A model generated the notes under the pieces. That model had not been told where the DNA came from. It saw nothing but the letters and a program-made list of their open reading frames with translations, and did no database searches. A stretch of 64,000 bases of DNA from Neckera pumila (Eukaryota > Streptophyta > Bryopsida > Hypnales > Neckeraceae), in assembly GCA_963969595.1 (NCBI GenBank), contig OZ018416.1, positions 7,704,065 through 7,768,064 on the forward strand, given 5' to 3'. Of the stretch, positions 24,128-33,408 are shown one piece after another (the stretch's first letter is position 1; every line of letters starts with the position of its first letter). The translations under genes were made by a program, and so were the position numbers.

Positions 24128-25650
24128 CTAAGAATTCCTCTTTTTTTTCTCCATCTCGGCAAGCACCGCTATTTCTTCCATCTTAATGCTTTTTTTCAAG
24201 CGCTCCCAATCTGAATCAGTAAAGTCAAATTCCCAAACTTTCCGGTACAAATTTTGCCAACCAAGATCAACATGGCAATAGATAATGGCTTTGTCCAATT
24301 TCCTTTCGTAGCTCTTACAATAAGCTAGCCACTTCTGGAGCTCCACTACTTCATTAGAGCGCATCTCATTTTTCCCAGCATAATCCTCCAAACCAGACAC
24401 ATCCACGACATAGTCAAGGGGTTTTTTTGTTGTTGATTCCTTCAAGAAAATTTAATCTCAATTTTGTCTCTTCCAAATGTTGCTTTTCAATGTACTTCAA
24501 ATGTACTTCCATCGTGCACTTCTTGATGATTTTTGGCAAGCCTTTCTTTTGCAAACGGGTTCTCCTTAGAACTAGATGGCCCCACTCTTGAGAATTGGAC
24601 GTAAAAAGCTTCTAGGTTTGCTATCTCTTCATGTTGTTGTGACAAATGGCTTCGGCTCGCTTCAAGATCTACTTGAACGGTCATCTCAACCAAGACACCC
24701 AAATCTTCCATTAGCTTGTCCCTCATCATCTGGTACTCCTCTTTCTTGGCCGCCAATTCTTCACGAATCCTCTAAAGCTGAGCTTTGTAGAACTTCTTCA
24801 TTTTTGGATTTTTGATATGCTCTGTATCTTCATCTCGAGGGTCTTCCTCCAATGACGGTAGGTTTTCCATGGAAGGCAAGGAGGAAGGCCCCACATACTT
24901 GGGCATTTCAATGTCATCCGCATCTTCTTCTTGTACACGTGTATTTACAAGATCTTGCACTTCAACTTCATCAAGATGAGAAACCTCTACCGGTTTGATG
25001 AATACAACAAGGGGTACGACATTCATTGAGATTTCTTTATTTTGTTGCCACCATTAATAAATCTCCAACCGCCGGTGCCGTGTCCATTGGGCTCGCACTG
25101 TCGGAAGAAAGTTCTTCAATGGAATCATCTTCGCTTGCTGAACTTGAGTGGTCTGACCACAGAAATTGATCATTGAGGACTCCGGGCTTTATATTTTTCC
25201 TTTTCTCTAGCCCGTCGCGCGGAGTTCTTGAAGGGCCTGCCCGGGGAATGTCCTTGGTGGTTGGAATGATGGCTTGTTTCACTCCCTTGACGGTTGACCA
25301 ATCCACTGTTCATCCCAAGATGACCTCCGCATACACCATTTCACATATGAACAATAGAATTTTGTTCCTGATCACTGAATGTACCTGGTACAACGCTTAA
25401 TACACTTCAATACATCGTTGTACAAATGCATCATGACTGCAGTAATAAAGATTTGCCACATTCGTACTAAGATGGTGCTTGTGCTGATGATATGGGAATA
25501 GTTTGTCGATGTGGTACCACCCCACAAATGCCTTGCAAGTCTGTGTTATCCAATCTCCATGAATTCTATCCCAACCTCGATAGCCCAAGGGTGTGGATCA
25601 ACAAGGGTGCATTGGTTCCTTTGTTGTTGCTTCCCCCTCGGCTTCGACTT
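24128..25650 (-). pseudogene. decayed ORF of unknown family, acidic coiled-coil protein
   Basis: Consecutive minus-strand frames with consistent codon character run from about 25650 to 24128. One frame covers 25588-25037 with two internal stops (after CIEVY and after AEVILG). A +1 shift leads to 25026-24490 with one TAG, and another shift to 24445-24128. The N-part reads GYRGWDRIHGDWITQTCKAF and has several His/Tyr. The middle is acidic, and the C-part (residues like EELAAKKEEYQMMRDKLMED) predicts coiled coil and is Lys/Glu-rich, ending EKKKRNS. I do not recognise the family. Its decay pattern and surroundings suggest a transposon gene. Introns instead of frameshifts cannot be wholly excluded, but no convincing splice pairs were found. 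Confidence 0.5.
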
Positions 25651-26044
25651 CTTTTGGTGGGGGGCCATTGGATATGATTTGTACGTTACAAACTATTAAC
25701 CTAATGTAAATGGCTACACTCAGATTCAAACAAAACGACAAAAGAAATGTGAAAGTCCTAAACCCGTTGTACTTCACATTTACAAATATTAGGCAAAATT
25801 TCACATAACAAAATGTCAAAATCGAGGCCTATGATTGAGTGCACGGACTAGAAGCTCAGAAACTGAGGTGGAAAGGGACAATATATCCCCCTTACAACTC
25901 CACCCCAAACCCACGAGCACGCAGTCAACCACTTCAAGGTGGATGATCAGACAATGCGCAGAGCCAAGAGTGGGGACCTCGATTGCTGGTCCACATTATA
26001 TAGCCAAAGTCGCCTTGGGGCGCATACAAGTGAGGGCGCGTGCG

Positions 26045-26425
26045 GATTAGAATCTAGGCGACCGCGGACAGAAGGCGACCTTGGGTACCATGCGCAAACG
26101 TAGATCCAGTGCAGGCGACCGCGGGTATTGTGGGCAAACTCGGGTCCAGAACTGGCGCCCTCGAGTAACGTGGGCGAATGCGGGTCCTATGCTAGCGACC
26201 TCGAGTACACAGAAAGCGACCTTGGCCATCCAGAAGGCAAATGTGGGTCCAGTGCTGGCGACCTCGAGTACACAGAAAGCGACCTCAGGCATCCAAAAGG
26301 CGACCTTGGGTAGGCAAAAGGCGACCGCGAGTACAGGATTTTTAATGTAATTGCTTAGCGGATTGGAGACCTCGGGTGTGCTGCGACCCCGCATTGGTCG
26401 ACCGCAGGTAGGGCAACTTCGGGTC
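26045..26425. repeat. GCGACC-word array C
   Basis: About fifteen words such as GCGACCGCGGGT, GCGACCTTGGGT and GCGACCTCGAGT. The segment TGCTAGCGACCTCGAGTACA near 26190 recurs with small changes near 26255. Same orientation as arrays A, B and D. It lies upstream (5') of the unknown minus-strand ORF, as array B does for the hAT gene. Confidence 0.85.
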
Positions 26426-26689
26426 CATTTTTTTCCAGATTGATATCAAATTCGGAAGGTCACTCCATTTATGACTTTCTTTGAATTTGGTCAACCTTGA
26501 AGAAGGATCAAACATTTAAATTTCTTCATTCAATTTTCTTTAACAACTTTTGTAAAAAATCCCTACCCATTTTCTTTAACCCACTTGCACTACTCCTAAT
26601 GAAATTGGTCATGTACCATTCCTCCCCGTGGGTTTTGTAGATTTAAAACAAATAAGAAAGAGAATGGCATTAGCAATCCCTCCTTTTAG
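26426..26689. other. spacer between array C and the minisatellite
   Basis: AT-rich; nothing recognised. Confidence 0.5.
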
Positions 26690-28525
26690 ATTTTGCTATT
26701 TCGAGTTGAAATCAAGTCCCAAAGATTTAATTTTTCTATTTCAAATGTGAATCAAGCCACCATGATTTGATTTTGCTACTTCAAACTAAAATGAAGCCAC
26801 CATTATTTGATTTTCCTACTTTCCAAAGTCAAGCCACCGTGGTTGAATTTGGATACTTCAAATAAAAATCAAGCTACCAGAATTTAAATTAGATTACTTC
26901 AAAATTAAATCAACCCACCATGATTTAAATTTTGCTACTTCAAACGAAAAGGAAGCCACCATGAATAAATTCTGCTACTTCAAACTAAATTCACGCCACC
27001 ATTACTTAAATTTAGCTACTTCAAATTCAAATCAAGACACAATTACACAAATTAGACTACTTTAAACTAAACCAATTCAGCATTATTCAAATTAGAATAC
27101 TTCAAACTATAATCAATTCACCAAGAAAAAAATTTTGTACTTCAAACTATAACCAAGCCACCATGATTTAATTTTTGTTACTTCAAACTAAAACCAAGCC
27201 ACCATGATTTAATTTTTGTTACTTCAAACCAAAAGGAAGCCACTATGATTTACTTTTGGTACTTCAAACTAAATTCATGGCACCATTACTTAAATTTTGC
27301 TACTTCAAACTAAAATCAAGATAGCATGATTTAATTTTTCCTACTTCAAACTAAAATCAAGCCACCATAATTAATATTAGACTCCTTCAAACTAAAACCA
27401 AGCCACCATGATTTTATTTTTGTTACTTCAAACCAAAAGGAAGCCACTATGATTTAATTTTGGTACTTCAAACTAAATTCACAGCACCATTGCTTAAATT
27501 TTGCTACTTCAAATTAAAATCAAGATAGCATGATTTAATTTTCCTACTTCAAATTAAAATCAAGCCACCATAATTAAATTTAAACTACTTCAAATTAAAA
27601 CCAAACCACCATGATTTAATTTTTGTTACTTCAAACCAAAAGGAAGCCACTATGATTTAATTTTGGTACTTCAAACTAAATTCACGCCACCATTACTTAA
27701 AATTTGCTACTTCAAATTCAAATCAAGATACCATGATTTAAATTTTGCTACTTCAAACTAAATTCACGCCACCATGATTTAAAGTAGACTAATTCAAACT
27801 AAAAGGAAGGCACCATGATTTAATTTTGGTACTTCAAACTAAATTCACGCCACCATTACTTAAATTTTGCTACTTCAAATTAAAATCAGGATATCATGAT
27901 TTAATTTTCCTACTTCAAACTAAGACCAAGCCACCATAATTAATATTAGACTCATTTTGTTACTTCAAACTAAAATCAAGGCACTATGATTTTTTTTTGG
28001 TACTTTAAACTAAATTCATGCCACCATTACTTAAATTTTGCTACTTCAAACTAAAATCAAGTTATCATGATTTAATTTTGGTACTTCAAACTAATTCACG
28101 CCACCATTACTTAAATTTTGCTACTTCAAATTCAAATCAAGATATCATGATTTAAATTTTGCTACTTCAAACTAAATTCACGCCACCATGATTTAAAGTA
28201 GACTAATTCAAACTAAAAGGAAGGCACCATGATTTAATTTTGGTACTTCAAACTAAATTTACGCCACCATTACTTAAATTTTGCTACTTCAAATTAAATC
28301 AAGATAGCATGATTTAATTTTCCTACTTCAAACTAAAACCAAGCCACCATGATTTTATTTTGTTACTTCAAACTAAAATCAAGGCACTATGATTTACTTT
28401 TGGTACTTCAAACTAAATTCACGCCACCATTACTTAAATTTTACTACTTCAAATTAAAATCAAGCCATCAAGATTTAAATTTTGCTACTTCACATTAACA
28501 TGAAGGACATCATGGTTTAATTTAG
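26690..28525. repeat. 40-bp minisatellite array, about 45 units
   Basis: The unit approximates CTACTTCAAACTAAAATCAA followed by GCCACCATGATTTAATTTTG. Variants alternate at the centre (CCATGATTTAA, CCATTACTTAA, GATAGCATGATT). In the middle of the array the marker AACCAAAAGGAAGCC recurs at about 27227, 27431 and 27634, so five units form a higher-order repeat of about 203 bp. No coding potential. Confidence 0.93.
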
Positions 28526-28829
28526 GAAGGACATTTCAAATTCAAGTGTTGTACTTTGGTGGAGGAAAAAGTACAAAATCCCTTTCCATTTTTTTTCATG
28601 TAAATGTTTAGAAGAAAGTACAAATCCCCTTCCAATTTTTTTCTTACTGTAAATGTTTAGGGCATACAATTCATAGGGTTTAGGTTGGCATTGAAATCCT
28701 TCATAAGTGCACCCAATCCTAATTCACTATTGACTCACATACCACATTTAATGCAAGATCGCTTCTCGGTGTTCTAAAAAACGCAGAAATCTTGAAAGGG
28801 CTGGTCTTCTGAATTTTCTGTAAACAAAT

Positions 28830-29182
28830 AAGGTTTGGTGACCGCGGGTAGGCGACCTTGGGTGCAAAAGAGTTTCTATACCTTTGCTAAAATGGACAAT
28901 GGCTACTTCGGATGTTGGGTGACCGTGCTTGGAGGGCGACCACGTGTAAGGTGCGACCACGTGTAAGGTGCAACCTCGAGTACATAAGCTTGTCTTGTTT
29001 TGAGCAAACCTGGTTCCAAAGGTCCGTTGGCGACCTCGGGTTTGGCGAACACGGGTTCGTCGACCTCGGGTGAGGCGATTTTGGGTCCAGGAATGAGGTA
29101 ATTCTGGACCTTGGTTATTAGGGGCGACCTCGCCTAGGAGGCGATCTCGCTTGGAAGGCGACCTCGGGTGCAGAAACCAGGC
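28830..29182. repeat. GCGACC-word array D
   Basis: About fourteen words (GCGACCTCGGGT, GCGACCACGTGT, GCGATCTCGCTT and similar), same orientation as the other arrays. It sits between the two parts of the minisatellite. Confidence 0.85.
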
Positions 29183-29640
29183 GATAAGAAAAATATGAAC
29201 TCATGAAAATGCAACAGCAAAGGTCAGCTTGAGTGGGACCGAGGTGGCTTCGTAGTACCTCAGGGGCATGGCCGTAAGTAGTAGAGTTTGAGGTGGTCAA
29301 TAGTTTGATTCCCAATGACATCCTCTACCTTGTTTGGTGATGTCACCTCCTTGGTTGTGGGATTTAGTTTGATCGTGGTAGCCAACCATATACAAAAAAA
29401 AAAAAAAAGCGTCCAATCAATTTGTGTTTGTATTTGGGTGGAGATCACAATATGCTTGTGGAGGGGAGGTGATGAAATGGAGGGCTTGGAAGGGTTTTAG
29501 AAGTGGGATTCCACCAAATCCTTGAAATTCATGACCTGCTTCTTCATAAGCAAATTATTATCAGTGCTCATCTACAATCACGCCTTGGCTTGACGTTTTC
29601 TAAGGTGGAGACGGCGGATAAATGACATTTCGAGTGCAAT
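29183..29640. other. spacer between array D and the second minisatellite block
   Basis: No gene recognised. It includes a poly(A) run of about 15 near 29394. Confidence 0.5.
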
Positions 29641-29957
29641 TATGATTTGATTTTGATTTTGAGTTTGTTTTCTCAAATTAGAACTAAATTTTACATGATT
29701 TAATTTTGGTACTTCAAATTAAAATCAACATATCATTATTTTATTTTCTGCACTTCAAATGAAATCTAAGCCACCATGATTTCACTTTGATACTTCACAA
29801 ATAAAACCAAGCTGCCTTGATTTAATTCACTTAATTCAAACTAAATCCATGCCACCATGATTTAATTTGGCTAATTCACATTCAAATCAAGTCACCATGA
29901 TTTAAATTTTGCTACTTCATATTAAAATCAACACACCATGATTTATATTTTGGTACT
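29640..29957. repeat. minisatellite, second block, cut by the LTR-type element
   Basis: About eight diverged copies of the same 40-bp unit (GCCACCATGATTT, TTTTGGTACTTC). The last unit stops inside TTTTGGTACT and is followed directly by TGTGGGAATATG. Confidence 0.85.
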
Positions 29958-32900
29958 TGTGGGAATATGAAAAGTCCAATAGATAGAAAATAGGAGAAAA
30001 CTAGGTTAGTATAGTCTAATTTTTTTGAATTTGTTATTAGTGTCCAAGAATCCGAGTCAGCTAGAAGGAATTTAGAAATAGCTGATATCTGGATTTTTAT
30101 AATTCCTAAACCGGATAAATATTCAAGTTAAGACGGAAGCCGCAGGACGGAAGACGAATCCGGAAGACGCTTTCTGGCCTAGACCCCCTAGGGCACCGTT
30201 ATGGGAACGGTCTCATAGCCGTTCCCCTGGGGAACTGTCGGCCGAATGTCGGGTATTTAAGGGCGCAGTTTTCATTTCTTCCATCTTTTTCTTTTTGTAC
30301 TTGTGGTGTGCGCTTAGAGAGCGAAAGTGTGGTGAGTTAGGACCGCGCTAGGGAGAGATTAGTGAGGTTGGTGCCAATTGCACCGGATTAGCGAGTCGGT
30401 ACACTGTGGCAGGACCGGCCCGGATGATATCTCCAACGATTCCGAAGGATCCAGAAGTTCGGAAGCATTTAGAAGAGGACTTAGAAACAATAGGGTGCGC
30501 CGGATTGTTGCGACGCCCTTGGAATTTGAAGAGTGATGAGATCATCGCGGAACTCGTGGTAGAAGTTCCGAATCAATACCAACTAACTCTGAGAGGCCAG
30601 CCCAAACTCTGGACAAAAGACATCTGGGCGGAAGTATACTCGTTTCGAAAAACCGGATTCGGTTTAGCTGCCCAGAATCATAGGATCGGGCAGAGTAAGT
30701 TTCAGGGTCCGGCGCATAGTAAGGAGGGATACAGTATTCATGACTGTATCGAGGATAGGCATAGCCGGATTCTGGAGTTCTTTATTTCGATTCTGTATCT
30801 GGAGAAGCCGACCCGGGTTACGGCAATAGTAGCGAGCACCATATTTGGAGCAATGGAAGGCCAGCCGGTGAACTAGGGTAGACTAATTACAGATGTAGTC
30901 TCCAAGTCAGTCACGCGCGCAACTTCCGGGAAGGCTACCACGCTCACCTCATATCTTTTTCATCTCTACCATCAGCAGGGTTTTTTGAATGAGCTGGAAA
31001 TGCACGCTTACATCCATAGAGAGGAAGTCCTGAAGTACGGGTTTACAGAAGAAGTCCAACCGGACCAACCCGTCTCAGGAGAATCCGAAGAGGAAGAATC
31101 AGAGCAACCGCCTTTGACTCACAAACGGATCCAGAGATGAAAATCGACGGATCAGGCTACGCGAGGCAAGCAGGTGGTGACGGATGACGAACTGCAACTG
31201 GAGTATTTGGAAAATGACTACATGAAGGAGTTCTGGGAGCGCGGACATAAGTGGGCCGATGAGTGTTGGTTGATCCACAACGAGATGGCGGAGTACATCA
31301 GTGGGGTCATGACACTCTTGGGAGTCAGTTGCCCGGAACAGATAGCGGATGTAATCCGGAAGAGGACGGATCCGGGGGCACTGAAGGTGCAAGAGCTCCG
31401 TATCCAGAATCTACAACACGACAAGACGGATCTCAGATCTTGGGTGGCTCAATTGGAGAGCGAGCTAGAGGTGGCGAGGACAAAGGAGGTAGCGCCTCCA
31501 ACCTCGTCCGAAATCTGTCAACTTTGGTGGCAACTCCGGCGGAGCAAGTGTTACGAGCCCGGCTCTTCACCGACAAGCTGACGGATGAAGCTCATCCATC
31601 TGGAATGAATGTGCTGAGGGTGCTCGTTGACTACCAAGCCAAGATAGAGAAGGTATTGGTGGAGATGCAGCAACTGCTCGGACAACTTGACCTGGGGAGA
31701 GAGTTGGATTTTGAGGGTTTTCCGGAAGCCGCGGATGCCTAGAATTACTTGCAGACTCCGGCCAGAGATGCAGTTCTGGAGGAGAATCCGGTAAGGGGAC
31801 AAGATATGTTGATCGATGAGACCAGTGTGCCCCTGATGTCTAGAAAGGAGGGAATTGGAAAGTTTGTTCCGGTGAGGACGGCAAGAGCTGTGGTGACGGT
31901 ACCGGAAGCTTCAACACTAGAAAAGGCGAAAGACCTGATTCCGGGAACGAGACTCACCTTTCTTACAAGTGAGCCAACCCGACCAATTGGAGCTACAATC
32001 TTTGCTATACCAAAGTCCGTAGTTCGTCGTAACCTGGCCGGACCATCGGGAGCCATTAAGAATCCGGCTTAGAGTTATCCGGAACGGTTCACCTACATGC
32101 AGCAAGCTTCTCTGCCCAAAGGCAACAAAGTTTCGTTGGAGATTTCGGACGATGAGGAGGAAGAATGCGAAATCGGAAGAGAGTCAAAAGACGAGGCTAC
32201 TCCGCCTCAAGGGCGCACGATCATCACCCGGGCACAAACCAAGAGCACGCCGGTGAAGTCACCACCGTCCAAGGCAGGAAGCAGCGTGAAGAAATCGTGG
32301 AGGAAGTAGTTAGTTTGATAGGGTTTTGTTTGGTTGTTTTGAATTTGATCCGACTCGGGTTTTCCGGAAGTGGAACCCGGTTCCGGATTTTTAGGAGGCC
32401 GCCAGCCTATATTTCCTGGGTATCTCGGGTGTTAGTTTGATTGGTTGCTTGAATTTCCGGGTGTGCCCTTTTTGCTTTTTTGCTTTTTAGTTTGGATTTT
32501 AAAGGGAGGACAGGCTTGTTGCCCTCTCATTCCATTCCAGCCCATTAGAGTGCAGTTTGATTGTGTTCTTTTCCTTTCTTTAATCGGAGACCCCCTTGTG
32601 GATATTTCTGGATCTGGCTATGTGCATGAGTAAGAGTATTTGCAAGAGTGTTGAAGTGTGAGGAAGACGAGTGAGGAGGAGTCCGAATCTAAGTTAACTG
32701 GGTTTGATCGGTAGTCGGCCTTTGAGAGAACTCTGGATTTGTGAAGGAGGATTAGTGCGTTGTGTCTTTAAACTGCTGGATAATAATCTGGTTGATTGAG
32801 TAGCGGAAGCGAGTCCGGTTGTCAACTTGTGCGGAGGTAAGCGCCTACCAAGAGGAAGTCGCTGCTCTACCGGAAGACCTACCAACTTCCGAATCAGTCT

Positions 32901-33408
32901 AAGAATCTCGAACAGCATTGCTACCAGTTTCGGGTACTTGATCGGTTGTTGTAGTGAAGGAGTAAAAAGTAGATTCTGAGTGACCTGTTTTCCGGAAGGA
33001 TCATCCGGAGAGCTGTGAGGATCATTATCTGCCCCACCTTTGCAGCAATACTGGAAGAGATTTGTTTGTGTGTGTATTTTGAACTACGAGTGGTGAGTCC
33101 CTATCCCTCTAAAAGACCAACAGTGGACCCCCTGAAGATAAAACAGGGATATAGAAAACCAAAGTTTCGATTGAGAGTTACCGGATTCCGGAGAAGGACG
33201 GATCCGGATTAGATTCCGAAAGGTAGTATTATCCGGAAGGAGAAAAGATAAAAAGATTAAGTTACAGATTGCTTGGGGTTTTGTTTTGGAGAGATATCCG
33301 GATAGCCTAAGTTTGCAATAACACCTAGAATTCCTTGAGACAATATTTCGTGTTATCTTAGCACATCTTTGTGTTAACGATACTTACGCTTGGACTGCGC
33401 GTACGACA
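29958..33408 (+). mobile_element. 5' long LTR-like region (TGT...ACA), ORF-bearing
   Basis: It begins TGTGGGAATATG at the minisatellite junction and ends CGTACGACA. Four bases later comes TGGCGCCGCTGTCGG (33413), which resembles the primer-binding site of plant Ty3/gypsy (Tat/Athila-like) elements. A TATA-like TATTTAAG lies near 30247. It carries an interrupted ORF (separate entry) followed by about 1.1 kb of non-coding sequence. Length is 3451 bp. That it is an LTR is inferred from the ends, the primer site and the parallel layout of 36383-39619; the two flanks are not similar enough to be confirmed as a pair by eye. Confidence 0.55.
30406..32309 (+). pseudogene. LTR-resident ORF, retroelement-associated protein (decayed)
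   Basis: One frame from 30406 has stops at 30874 and 31138, a frameshift near 31500, then stops at 31740 and 32070, ending at 32309. The N-terminal domain (about 160 residues) contains LEEDLETIGCAGLLRRPWNL and AEVYSFRKTGFG. It aligns over its length with the ORF at 36853: shared E(D/E)L.T(I/M)GC, PW, EVY.F, SKEGY/SKDGY, DC..(R/N)RH, EKPTRVT, TIFG. A Leu/Glu-rich coiled-coil-like region and a Lys/Ser-rich tail follow. Homology to the second ORF fixes the 30874 TAG as a former Trp (VNWARIF there). It may belong to the 'putative plant transposon protein' type of ORF known from gypsy elements; function unknown. Confidence 0.6.
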
